A stretch of 64,000 nucleotides of DNA from MAG-121220-bin8 sp964433845 (GTDB taxonomy: Bacteria; Bacteroidota; Bacteroidia; Flavobacteriales; Flavobacteriaceae), in contig CAYSTA010000002.1 in NCBI GenBank assembly GCA_964433845.1, positions 1 through 64,000 of the forward strand, in the 5' to 3' direction. A program made the position numbers and the translations under genes. Of the stretch, positions 19,041-27,403 are shown in pieces. The notes under the pieces are model-generated. The model saw nothing but the letters and a program-made list of their open reading frames with translations. It did no database searches and was not told where the DNA came from. Position 1 is the stretch's first letter. Each line of letters starts with the position of its first letter.

Positions 19041-19112
19041 TGTCATGCTGTCATTTGATGAAAAATAATAATTATCAATTTGTCAGTTTATTTTATTTGG
19101 CATGATTGATGT
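19041..19112 (+). promoter_or_regulatory. groESL regulatory region: TGTCA boxes and a sigma-54-like -24/-12 element
   Basis: TGTCA occurs at 19041, 19049 and 19081. Downstream, TTTGGCATGATTGATGTAAA places GG at 19099-19100 and GT at 19111-19112, which is the GG-N10-GC spacing of a sigma-54 promoter with one deviation (GT for GC). Transcription would start near 19124, about 20 bases before the groES ATG. No perfect TANNTTTG element and no CIRCE repeat is present. The sigma-54 reading is an inference. Confidence 0.4.
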
Positions 19113-19144
19113 AAATGTTATAGTTAAATTAAAATTTTATAATA

Positions 19145-19423
19145 ATGAGTAAAATAAATATCAAACCTTTGGCAGACCGAATTTTGGTTCAGCCTCTAGA
19201 AGCTGAGACTAAAACAGCTTCTGGAATTATAATTCCAGATTCAGCTAAAGAAAAACCTCAAAAAGGAAATATTGTAGCTGTAGGACCTGGCACAAAAGAG
19301 AACCCTGTAACCGTTAAAGTTGGTGATACAGTTTTATATGGAAAGTATTCAGGTACAGAACTTAAACTTGAAAATAATGATTATTTAATTATGCGAGAAA
19401 GTGATATTCTTGCAATTGTATAA
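19145..19423 (+). CDS. groS: Co-chaperonin GroES
   Basis: GroES is the ring-shaped lid of the GroEL folding chamber. This 92-residue protein shows the family landmarks: IKPLADRILVQPLEAE at the start, the mobile loop TKTASGIIIPDSAKEKPQKG with its hydrophobic GIIIP tip, VAVGPG and VLYGKYSGTELKLE. It lies 19 bases upstream of groEL, from which it is separated by no terminator. Confidence 0.98.
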   Translation: MSKINIKPLADRILVQPLEAETKTASGIIIPDSAKEKPQKGNIVAVGPGTKENPVTVKVGDTVLYGKYSGTELKLENNDYLIMRESDILAIV

Positions 19424-19442
19424 ACTTATAAAATAAAATAAA

Positions 19443-21077
19443 ATGGCAAAAAAAATTCAATTTGATGTAGAAGCTAGAGAAGGTATCAAAAAAGGTGTAG
19501 ATGCTTTAGCCAATGCTGTAAAAGTAACCTTAGGACCAAAAGGAAGAAATGTAATTGTAGGAAAATCTTTTGGGGGTCCTATGGTAACTAAAGATGGAGT
19601 TACTGTTGCAAAAGAAATAGAATTAGAAGATCCCCTTGAAAATATGGGAGCTCAAATGGTAAAAGAAGTCGCTTCAAAAACTAATGATTTAGCTGGTGAT
19701 GGTACTACAACAGCCACTATCTTAGCTCAAGCTGTTGTTAAAGAGGGATTAAAAAACGTTACTGCTGGAGCAAACCCAATGGATTTAAAAAGAGGTGTTG
19801 ATAAGGCTGTAGAAGTTGTTGTTAAAGAATTAAATAAGAAAGCTCAAACAGTTGGAAATTCTTCTGAAAAAATAAAACAAATAGCTTCTATTTCAGCTAA
19901 TAATGATGAAACTATAGGTGAATTAATTACTGAAGCGTTTGATAAAGTTGGTAAAGAGGGAGTGATTACTGTTGAAGAGGCTAAGGGAACTGATACATAT
20001 GTTGATGTTGTTGAAGGCATGCAGTTTGATAGAGGATATTTATCTCCATATTTTGTAACTAATTCAGAAAAAATGGAATCTGATTTAGAATCTCCTTATA
20101 TCTTACTTTATGACAAAAAGATTTCTGCAATGAAAGATCTTTTACCTGTTTTAGAACCAGTTGCACAAACTGGAAAACCACTTTTAGTTATAGCGGAGGA
20201 TGTAGATGGAGAAGCTTTAGCAACTTTAGTTGTAAACAAATTAAGAGGTTCATTAAAAATTGCTGCAGTAAAAGCCCCAGGGTTTGGAGATAGAAGAAAA
20301 GCAATGCTTGAAGATATTGCTATATTAACTGGTGGTACTGTTATCTCTGAAGATAGAGGGTTTACTTTAGAAAATACTACAATAGAAATGTTAGGCTCCG
20401 CAGAAAGAGTTACAATTGATAAAGATAATACAACAGTTGTAAATGGAGCTGGAGATAAAAAAAATATTGCTGCTAGAGTAAATCAGATTAAATCTCAAAT
20501 CGAGACTACTACATCAGATTATGACAAAGAAAAACTACAAGAAAGGCTAGCTAAATTAGCTGGTGGAGTTGCTGTACTATATGTTGGAGCAGCTTCTGAA
20601 GTAGAAATGAAAGAAAAAAAAGATAGAGTTGATGATGCCCTCCATGCAACAAGAGCTGCAGTTGAAGAAGGAATAGTAGCTGGTGGTGGAGTTGCATTAT
20701 TAAGAACTCGTGGAGCGCTTGAAAAATTAACAAGTAATAATATTGATGAGGTTACTGGAATTCAAATAATTTCAAGAGCTATCGAATCTCCATTAAGAAC
20801 TATCGTTGAGAATGCTGGTGGTGAAGGGTCAGTTGTTGTTGCTAAAGTTTTAGAAGGAAAAGGCAATTTTGGATATGATGCTAAATCTGAAAAATTTGTT
20901 GACTTATTGAAAGAAGGTATTATTGATCCAAAAAAAGTGACAAGAATTGCACTTGAGAATGCTGCATCTGTAGCGGGAATGATTCTTACTACTGAATGCG
21001 CATTAGTTGATATTAAGGAAGATTCTCCTCCAATGCCCCCAATGGGAGGCGGCGGCGGAATGCCTGGAATGATGTAA
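19443..21077 (+). CDS. groL: Chaperonin GroEL
   Basis: This 60-kDa chaperonin subunit folds proteins in an ATP-driven double ring. The 544-residue sequence includes VTLGPKGRNV, the ATP-site DGVTVAKEIEL and NDLAGDGTTTATILAQ segments, AGGVAVLYVGAASEVEMKEKKDRVDDALHAT split across the intermediate domain, and the typical PPMPPMGGGGGMPGMM tail. It forms an operon with groES. A strong intrinsic terminator follows the stop after 17 bases. Confidence 0.99.
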   Translation: MAKKIQFDVEAREGIKKGVDALANAVKVTLGPKGRNVIVGKSFGGPMVTKDGVTVAKEIELEDPLENMGAQMVKEVASKTNDLAGDGTTTATILAQAVVKEGLKNVTAGANPMDLKRGVDKAVEVVVKELNKKAQTVGNSSEKIKQIASISANNDETIGELITEAFDKVGKEGVITVEEAKGTDTYVDVVEGMQFDRGYLSPYFVTNSEKMESDLESPYILLYDKKISAMKDLLPVLEPVAQTGKPLLVIAEDVDGEALATLVVNKLRGSLKIAAVKAPGFGDRRKAMLEDIAILTGGTVISEDRGFTLENTTIEMLGSAERVTIDKDNTTVVNGAGDKKNIAARVNQIKSQIETTTSDYDKEKLQERLAKLAGGVAVLYVGAASEVEMKEKKDRVDDALHATRAAVEEGIVAGGGVALLRTRGALEKLTSNNIDEVTGIQIISRAIESPLRTIVENAGGEGSVVVAKVLEGKGNFGYDAKSEKFVDLLKEGIIDPKKVTRIALENAASVAGMILTTECALVDIKEDSPPMPPMGGGGGMPGMM

Positions 21078-21094
21078 ATCCATTTAAATTATAA

Positions 21095-21118
21095 CTGCCC
21101 TAAGGGGCAGTTTTTTTT
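21095..21118 (+). terminator. Intrinsic terminator of groESL
   Basis: CTGCCC-TAAG-GGGCAG is followed directly by eight Ts. This is the strongest terminator in the window. The ATG of the next gene starts at the last base of this structure's T run. Confidence 0.9.
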
Positions 21119-21580
21119 ATGTATAAAATAGCAATCGATATTATTGAAAATGAAATAAAAAAATCAGACGATTTAAAAAATTGTTTAAGTTATATATGTA
21201 AATTTTTAAATGAAAAAATTGAAGGTTATGATTGGGTAGGATATTATTTTCATAACGAAAAGAACAAAGAATTAGAATTAGTAGCATTTTCTGGAATAGC
21301 TACTGAACACACTAAAATTCCTTTTGGAAAAGGAATTTGTGGCACATCAGCATTAACAAACAAGCCAATTTTAGTTGATGATATTTCAAAAGAATCCAAC
21401 TACATCGCATGTAATATTAATGTAAAATCTGAAATTGTTGTTCCTTTGTTTGATAATAAAAAAAATATTGGACAAATTGATATCGATTCAAATAACCTAA
21501 ATCAATTCACAAAAATTGATTTAAATTTTTTAATAAAAATTAATGAAATGATTTCAGAAAAATTTTTTAAAATAAAATAA
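21119..21580 (+). CDS. GAF-domain protein of the free methionine-R-sulfoxide reductase type
   Basis: This 153-residue single GAF domain has GYDWVGYYF near residue 38, then FGKGICGTSA, DDISKESNYIACN and KSEIVVPLFD, all signatures of the fRMsr (MsrC) family that reduces free methionine-R-sulfoxide. The cysteines of GICG and IACN are present; the latter is the catalytic one in E. coli numbering (Cys118). The resolving Cys84 position reads His (EHTKIP). The same substitution is, from memory, common in flavobacterial homologues. Enzyme activity is therefore possible but not assured, and a ligand-sensing role is the alternative. The start codon abuts the groEL terminator, leaving no room for a leader. 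Confidence 0.75.
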   Translation: MYKIAIDIIENEIKKSDDLKNCLSYICKFLNEKIEGYDWVGYYFHNEKNKELELVAFSGIATEHTKIPFGKGICGTSALTNKPILVDDISKESNYIACNINVKSEIVVPLFDNKKNIGQIDIDSNNLNQFTKIDLNFLIKINEMISEKFFKIK

Positions 21581-21640
21581 AAATCTTATTTTTTTTTACT
21601 AAAATAATTACTTTTACGTTTCTTTAGTCACCTGATAAAT

Positions 21641-23158
21641 ATGTTAAAAATAAAATCTGCATTAATTTCCGTTTTTGATAAAAATGGAATAGAGTCTATT
21701 GCTAAGAAATTGAATTCATTAGGAATTAAAATTTATTCAACAGGTGGAACTGAACTGTATTTAAAAGAAATCGGTATTCCTGTTATTAAAGTCGAAGAAA
21801 TTACTAGCTACCCCTCAATTCTTGGTGGTAGAGTAAAAACTTTACACCCAAAAGTTTTTGGAGGAATTTTAAACCGAAGAAACAATAAAGAAGATACTGA
21901 AGACATTAATAATTTTAAAATTCCAACTATTGATTTGGTTATTGTTGATTTATATCCTTTTGAGAAAACAGTTGAGTCTGGAGTGAGCGAAAATGAAATT
22001 ATAGAAAAAATTGATATTGGAGGAATTGCATTAATTAGGGCAGCTGCCAAAAATTTTAAAGATGTTATTTGTGTTTCTTCTAAAGATGATTACAATAACT
22101 TTATTGATTTATTAAAAAAAAATTCTGGAAATTTTGATGAAATAACTAGGAGAAAATATGCTGCTAAGGCATTTAATATCTCTTCACACTATGACACGGC
22201 AATTTTTAATTATTTTAATAATGAAAAAAGCACTTTTAAATCTAGTTTTATAAATGGTAAATCATTAAGATATGGTGAAAATCCACATCAGGATGGAACT
22301 TATTTTGGTGATTTTGATTCTTTATTTGAGCAGCTAAGTGGCAAAGAACTATCTTATAATAATTTTTTAGATATCGATTCAGCCGTTAACCTAATGTCTG
22401 AATTTATAAATGATAATCCAACTTTTGCCATTTTAAAGCATAATAATGCATGCGGATTATCTACTAGACCCTCTGTTTTAGAAGCTTATCAAGATGCTCT
22501 CTCTGGAGATCCAATATCTTCTTTTGGTGGCATCTTAATTTGTAACAAAACTATAGATCATGCTTCATCAGAAGAAATAAATAAGCTTTTTTGTGAAGTT
22601 GTTATCGCACCTGATTTTGATAAAGATGCTCTTGATTTATTAAAAAGCAAGAAAAATAGAATAATTCTTAAATTAAAAAACAATAATTTATCTAATAATA
22701 TTATTAGAACATGTTTAAATGGAATCTTATTGCAAAATAAAGACAACAAAACGGATTCAATTGATGATTTTTCTATTCCAACTATTAAAAAACCCTCTAA
22801 TCTAGAAATTGAAGATTTAATATTTGCATCAAAAATTTGTAAACACACAAAGTCTAACACGATAGTTCTTGCTAAGAATAAACAATTAATTAGTTCAGGC
22901 ACAGGTCAAACATCTAGAGTTGATGCACTAAAACAAGCTATTGAAAAGTCAAAAAATTTTAATTTTAATCTTGATGGGTCTGTAATGGCAAGCGATGCTT
23001 TTTTCCCATTTCCAGACTGTGTAGAAATAGCACATAAAAAAGGAATTGTTTCTGTAATTCAACCAGGAGGTTCAATAAAAGATAATCTATCAATAGATTA
23101 TTGCAACAAAAATAATATTTCAATGGTTCTAACAGGAACTCGTCATTTTAAACATTAA
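21641..23158 (+). CDS. purH: Bifunctional AICAR transformylase/IMP cyclohydrolase PurH
   Basis: PurH performs the last two steps of de novo purine synthesis, formylating AICAR with 10-formyl-THF and closing the ring to IMP. The N-terminal MGS-like cyclohydrolase domain contains SALISVFDKNGIESIAKKL, STGGTELYLKEIGIPV and GGRVKTLHPKVFGGIL. The transformylase domain has LRYGENPHQDG, the catalytic-type LKHNNACGLS motif (Lys-His), and SDAFFPFPD near the end. The 505-residue length is slightly short of the usual 515-530. It precedes mreB by 31 bases in the same direction. Confidence 0.97.
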   Translation: MLKIKSALISVFDKNGIESIAKKLNSLGIKIYSTGGTELYLKEIGIPVIKVEEITSYPSILGGRVKTLHPKVFGGILNRRNNKEDTEDINNFKIPTIDLVIVDLYPFEKTVESGVSENEIIEKIDIGGIALIRAAAKNFKDVICVSSKDDYNNFIDLLKKNSGNFDEITRRKYAAKAFNISSHYDTAIFNYFNNEKSTFKSSFINGKSLRYGENPHQDGTYFGDFDSLFEQLSGKELSYNNFLDIDSAVNLMSEFINDNPTFAILKHNNACGLSTRPSVLEAYQDALSGDPISSFGGILICNKTIDHASSEEINKLFCEVVIAPDFDKDALDLLKSKKNRIILKLKNNNLSNNIIRTCLNGILLQNKDNKTDSIDDFSIPTIKKPSNLEIEDLIFASKICKHTKSNTIVLAKNKQLISSGTGQTSRVDALKQAIEKSKNFNFNLDGSVMASDAFFPFPDCVEIAHKKGIVSVIQPGGSIKDNLSIDYCNKNNISMVLTGTRHFKH

Positions 23159-23189
23159 TTTTATTAACTTGTAATACACTTATTTAATT

Positions 23190-24218
23190 ATGGCATTTTT
23201 TGATTTTTGGTCTGAATCTATAGCAATTGACTTGGGGACTGCAAATACACTTATAATTCACAATGATAAAGTAGTTGTTGATAGTCCATCAATTGTTGCA
23301 ATTAATAAAAAAACTGAAAAAATAATTGCTGTTGGAACAGAAGCTAGTCTGATGCAAGGTAAAACTCATGAAAACATCAAAACTGTTCGGCCTCTTAAAG
23401 ATGGTGTAATTGCAGATTTTAATGCTTCAGAACAAATGATAAGTTTACTAATAAAAAGTATTCCTGCTTTAAACAAAAAATTTTTCACCCCTGCACTTAA
23501 AATGGTAATTTGTATTCCATCTGGAATCACAGAAGTAGAAATGAGAGCTGTAAGAGAATCCGCCGAAAGAGTTAATGGTAAAGAAGTTTATTTAATACAT
23601 GAGCCAATGGCTGCAGCAATTGGAATTGGTGTTGACATAATGCAACCTAAAGGAAATATGATTGTTGATATTGGTGGAGGCACAACTGAAATTGCTGTAA
23701 TTGCATTATCTGGAATAGTTTGTGACAAGTCAGTTAAAGTTGCTGGTGATGTATTTACTGGTGATATAATTTATTATATGAGAACTCAACATAATTTATT
23801 TATTGGAGAGCGAACAGCTGAAAAAATTAAAATTTCAATTGGTTCAGCATCAGATGAATTAGAAAGCCCTCCAGAGGATATTTCTGTTCAAGGAAGAGAT
23901 CTACTAACTGGAAAACCCAAAGAAACACTCATTTCATTTCGTGAGATTGCAAAAGCTCTAGATAAATCAATAATAAGAATTGAAGACTCAGTTATGGAAA
24001 CACTATCTCAAACACCTCCTGAATTGGCTGCAGATATATATAATACAGGAATATATTTAGCAGGTGGAGGATCTATGTTAAGAGGACTTGATAAAAGACT
24101 ATCTAAAAAAACTGATTTACCAGTATTTATAGCTGAAGACCCTCTTAGGGCCGTAGTTAGAGGAACCGGAATAACCTTAAAAAATATTGAAAGATATAAA
24201 AGTGTTTTAGTGAAATAG
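23190..24218 (+). CDS. mreB: Rod shape-determining protein MreB
   Basis: This bacterial actin directs lateral wall synthesis by moving with the MreCD-PBP2-RodA complex. The 342-residue protein has the actin-type nucleotide motifs IAIDLGTANTLI, MIVDIGGGTTEIAVIALSGI and GIYLAGGGSMLRGLD, plus HEPMAAAIGIG. The N-terminal FFDFWSESI could be the amphipathic membrane anchor. It opens the mreB-mreC-mreD-mrdA-rodA cluster, all on one strand with overlapping or nearly touching ends. Confidence 0.98.
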   Translation: MAFFDFWSESIAIDLGTANTLIIHNDKVVVDSPSIVAINKKTEKIIAVGTEASLMQGKTHENIKTVRPLKDGVIADFNASEQMISLLIKSIPALNKKFFTPALKMVICIPSGITEVEMRAVRESAERVNGKEVYLIHEPMAAAIGIGVDIMQPKGNMIVDIGGGTTEIAVIALSGIVCDKSVKVAGDVFTGDIIYYMRTQHNLFIGERTAEKIKISIGSASDELESPPEDISVQGRDLLTGKPKETLISFREIAKALDKSIIRIEDSVMETLSQTPPELAADIYNTGIYLAGGGSMLRGLDKRLSKKTDLPVFIAEDPLRAVVRGTGITLKNIERYKSVLVK

Positions 24219-24227
24219 TATATAATT

Positions 24228-25037
24228 ATGCAACGAATCATTGATAGCATCTTATCCAATAAAGATGTTTTAGTTTTTTTAATTCTGTTGTTATTTTCAA
24301 TTTATCTTGTAATTGACTCAAATCATTACCACCAATCTAAACTCAACAGTTTTTCCAATAATTTTACATCTATTATTTCGGAAGGGTCTTCATCAATTGA
24401 AAGTTATTTCAATTTAAAAAATAAAAATGAAGAATTAATTCAAGAAAATTTAGATTTAATAAATCGTATATATTCTAATAAGAAAATAATTAATGATACT
24501 CTTTTAATTAACTCTCCTTATATATTTTCCTCGGCAAAAATTATAAATAACAATTTTTCTTATTCAAAAAATTATCTAATAATTGACAAAGGGTCAACAG
24601 ATGGAATTCATAAGGAAATGGGTGTAATAACTTCTCGCGGAATAATTGGAATAATAGTAGATGTGTCAGAGAATTATTCTAGAGTAATGTCTATTTTAAA
24701 TTTAAATTCAAAAATAAATGCCAAAATCAAAAACTCATTTCACTTTGGAAGTTTAGAATGGAATGGAGAAGATCCAAGCATATTAAATTTAAATGATGTG
24801 CCAAAAATAGCGAAAATAAAAATTGGAGATAGCATAGTTTCGGGTGGTATGTCTGCAATTTTTCCAGAGAATTTACCTATTGGTATTGTTTCAAAAATTC
24901 ATTTAAAAGATTCAGAAAATTATTATGGAATAGAGGTTTTGATTAATAATGACATGACTAGTGCAAAAAATGTTTATGTTATTAATAATCTAGATAAAGA
25001 AGAAATTGACAATATAAAAAATTTAATAAATGACTAA
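24228..25037 (+). CDS. mreC: Rod shape-determining protein MreC
   Basis: MreC is a bitopic inner-membrane protein that activates PBP2-RodA. Residues about 14-32 form the single membrane helix, followed by a coiled coil (SIESYFNLKNKNEELIQENLDL) and the beta-barrel domain with IIDKGSTDGIHKEMGVITSRGIIG and IGDSIVSGGMSAIFPENLPIGIV. The 269-residue length fits the Bacteroidota form. It starts 9 bases after mreB and overlaps mreD by 8 bases. Confidence 0.95.
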   Translation: MQRIIDSILSNKDVLVFLILLLFSIYLVIDSNHYHQSKLNSFSNNFTSIISEGSSSIESYFNLKNKNEELIQENLDLINRIYSNKKIINDTLLINSPYIFSSAKIINNNFSYSKNYLIIDKGSTDGIHKEMGVITSRGIIGIIVDVSENYSRVMSILNLNSKINAKIKNSFHFGSLEWNGEDPSILNLNDVPKIAKIKIGDSIVSGGMSAIFPENLPIGIVSKIHLKDSENYYGIEVLINNDMTSAKNVYVINNLDKEEIDNIKNLIND

Positions 25038-25551
25038 CCTCTACTTTATCATTGCTATAAGATTCGTCCTTTTATTAATTTTTCAAGGTCTTATCTTTAA
25101 TAAATTTGATTTATTTGGCCTATATGACCCTCATATTTCCATAATATTTGTTTTAGTTTTTCCTATCAAAATAAACAGATTATTTTTCTTAATAGTTAGT
25201 TTCTTTTTCGGATTAATATTAGATTCCTTCACTAATTCAATGGGTGTTAATGCAGCTGCATTTGTAACTATAGCTTTTCTTAGACCACATATAATGAATT
25301 TTATGTTTGGAAATTTTTATGATCCACATGGAATAAAAAAACTTAAAGATTATATCAATGACTCTACCATTTACCAAAAAATATTATTTGTTTTGAGTAT
25401 TATTTTTATTCACCACTTTATTATGTTCTCACTAGAATCATTTGCAATTGATCAAATAAAAGTTGTTTTGAGAAATACTTTTTACACTTCCTTACTTTCA
25501 TTAATTTTTTGTTTTACCTTAATTTATCTTTTAGCTAAAAATGAAAGATAA
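25030..25551 (+). CDS. mreD: Rod shape-determining protein MreD
   Basis: This 173-residue inner-membrane protein has about five hydrophobic helices and the MreD-type LFGLYDPHISIIFVLVFP and FFFGLILDSFTNSMGVNAAA segments. MreD works with MreC in controlling the elongation synthase. It overlaps mreC by 8 bases and mrdA by 11 bases. Sequence conservation in this family is weak, so gene order carries part of the assignment. Confidence 0.93.
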   Translation: MTNLYFIIAIRFVLLLIFQGLIFNKFDLFGLYDPHISIIFVLVFPIKINRLFFLIVSFFFGLILDSFTNSMGVNAAAFVTIAFLRPHIMNFMFGNFYDPHGIKKLKDYINDSTIYQKILFVLSIIFIHHFIMFSLESFAIDQIKVVLRNTFYTSLLSLIFCFTLIYLLAKNER

Positions 25552-27403
25552 GCTATTACCTATATTAATAATTTTCTCTTGTATATTATTTATTCTGAGA
25601 TTATTTTGGATTCAGATAATTGATATAGATAATGTAGAATTATCAAAAAGAAATTCTGTTGAAAGAGTTTATCAATATCCCGAAAGGGGTTATATCTACG
25701 ATAGAAACAATAATCTTTTAGTTGGAAATGAGTCGTTTTATGATTTAATGATCATTCCAAAAGATGTAAAAGAAATAGACACAATTGAGTTCTGTAAAAT
25801 TTTTCAGATTAATAAATCTGAATTTATTGAAAAAATTAAAAGAGCTACAAAATATTCCACAATAAAACCCTCCGTTTTTTTATCTCAAATTTCTAAAAAT
25901 GATTTTGCCTTAATTCAAGAAAAACTCTGGAAATATCACGGGTTTAATATTATAAGAAAGTCTAACAGAAAGTATTTAACAAATTCTGCTTCAAACATTT
26001 TAGGTTACATAAGTGAGGTAAATGATTATGAAATTAATGATAATAGTTATTATGAATCCGGAGAACTTATTGGAAGACAAGGTTTAGAAAAATCATATGA
26101 AAAAGAATTAAGAGGTATTAAAGGAGTAAAATATTTTCAAAAAGACAAATTTAATAGAATAACCAATTCATATAAAGATGGTTTATTTGACACACTTATT
26201 GTTCCTGCAAATGACATTAAATTAAGCATAGACATAGCTCTCCAACGATATGGAGACTCACTAATGAAAAACAAATTTGGAAGCATTATTGCAATTGAAC
26301 CTTCCAGTGGGGAAATATTATCTTTAATTAATTCACCTTCATTTAATCCAAATCTATTAATTGGGAGAAATAGATCAACAAACTATCTAAAATTAAAAAA
26401 CGATAGTATAGGAAAGCCATTATTTGATAGAGGATTACAAGGACAATATCCTCCAGGATCTCCATTTAAGTTAGTAAATGGTTTAATTGGTTTACAAGAA
26501 AACATTATTAATGATAAAACTACTATTAGATGTAATGAAGGACATTTTTATTCAAAAAATAGATTTATGAGGTGTCATTGTAAAATTGGAACAATTAATA
26601 ATTTAAATAAAGCCATTTACAATTCTTGTAACACATTTTTTGCTAATATCTATAAAAAAACTTTGGATAAATTTCCTAATTCAAAGTTAGGTATAGATAA
26701 TTGGAAAAAACATGTAGAAAGTTTTGGTTTTGGCAATTATCTAGGTTATGATCATCCAATAGGAAGGCCAGGTTTAATTCCAGGTTCAAATTATTATGAC
26801 AACTGGTATCCTAACGGAGGATGGAAAGCAGCTACAACTATTTCTAATGGGATTGGACAGGGAGAAATCCTAACAACACCTATTCAATTAGCTAATCTTA
26901 CAACAATTATTGCCAATAGAGGTTGGTATAAAATCCCACATTTAGTAAAAAATATCTCTAAGAAATCTCTTAAGGAAAAATATACTGTAAAAAAATTCAC
27001 TACAATCGATTCTATTCATTTTGAAAAAATAATTGAAGGCATGTTTAATGTTGTTCAAAAAGGGACTGCACAGAATGCAAAAATAAATGGAATTGAAGTA
27101 GCTGGAAAAACAGGAACAGCTGAAAATTTTATTAAAATTAATGGCAATAGACTGCAACTTACAGATCACTCTATCTTCATAGGTTTTGCTCCAAAAGACA
27201 ATCCTAAAATAGCAATTGTTGTTTTTATTGAAAATGGTTATTGGGGAACACGATGGGCTGCTCCAACTGCTAGTTTAATGATGGAGAGTTATTTAAATAA
27301 AAAAGTTAAGAGAAAGTATTTAGAAAAATACATAGTTAATGGCAATTTAATGGAAGAGTATAAAAAACCATATATAAAATCTAATTTTAAGATTAATGAG
27401 TGA
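25541..27403 (+). CDS. mrdA: Penicillin-binding protein 2 (elongation transpeptidase)
   Basis: PBP2 crosslinks peptidoglycan during rod elongation. The 620-residue protein has one N-terminal membrane helix (IIFSCILFILRLFWIQII), the pedestal region (RVYQYPERGYIYDRNNNLL) and a C-terminal transpeptidase domain. The active-site motifs are SPFK (SxxK, in YPPGSPFK), SCN (SxN, in YNSCNTFF) and KTG (VAGKTGTAENF). GNGQGE-type motifs appear as NGIGQGEILTTPIQLA. It overlaps mreD by 11 bases and rodA by 8. Confidence 0.97.
   Translation: MKDKLLPILIIFSCILFILRLFWIQIIDIDNVELSKRNSVERVYQYPERGYIYDRNNNLLVGNESFYDLMIIPKDVKEIDTIEFCKIFQINKSEFIEKIKRATKYSTIKPSVFLSQISKNDFALIQEKLWKYHGFNIIRKSNRKYLTNSASNILGYISEVNDYEINDNSYYESGELIGRQGLEKSYEKELRGIKGVKYFQKDKFNRITNSYKDGLFDTLIVPANDIKLSIDIALQRYGDSLMKNKFGSIIAIEPSSGEILSLINSPSFNPNLLIGRNRSTNYLKLKNDSIGKPLFDRGLQGQYPPGSPFKLVNGLIGLQENIINDKTTIRCNEGHFYSKNRFMRCHCKIGTINNLNKAIYNSCNTFFANIYKKTLDKFPNSKLGIDNWKKHVESFGFGNYLGYDHPIGRPGLIPGSNYYDNWYPNGGWKAATTISNGIGQGEILTTPIQLANLTTIIANRGWYKIPHLVKNISKKSLKEKYTVKKFTTIDSIHFEKIIEGMFNVVQKGTAQNAKINGIEVAGKTGTAENFIKINGNRLQLTDHSIFIGFAPKDNPKIAIVVFIENGYWGTRWAAPTASLMMESYLNKKVKRKYLEKYIVNGNLMEEYKKPYIKSNFKINE

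Noticed and set aside
19028..19144. CIRCE (HrcA) element before groES
   Set aside because: No TTAGCACTC-N9-GAGTGCTAA-like inverted repeat is present.
21593..21640. Purine riboswitch or PurR-like leader before purH
   Set aside because: The gap is short and T-rich and has no purine aptamer core.
22558..22902. Minus-strand frame of 114 codons within purH
   Set aside because: It is opposite the catalytic domain of purH and shows no motif.
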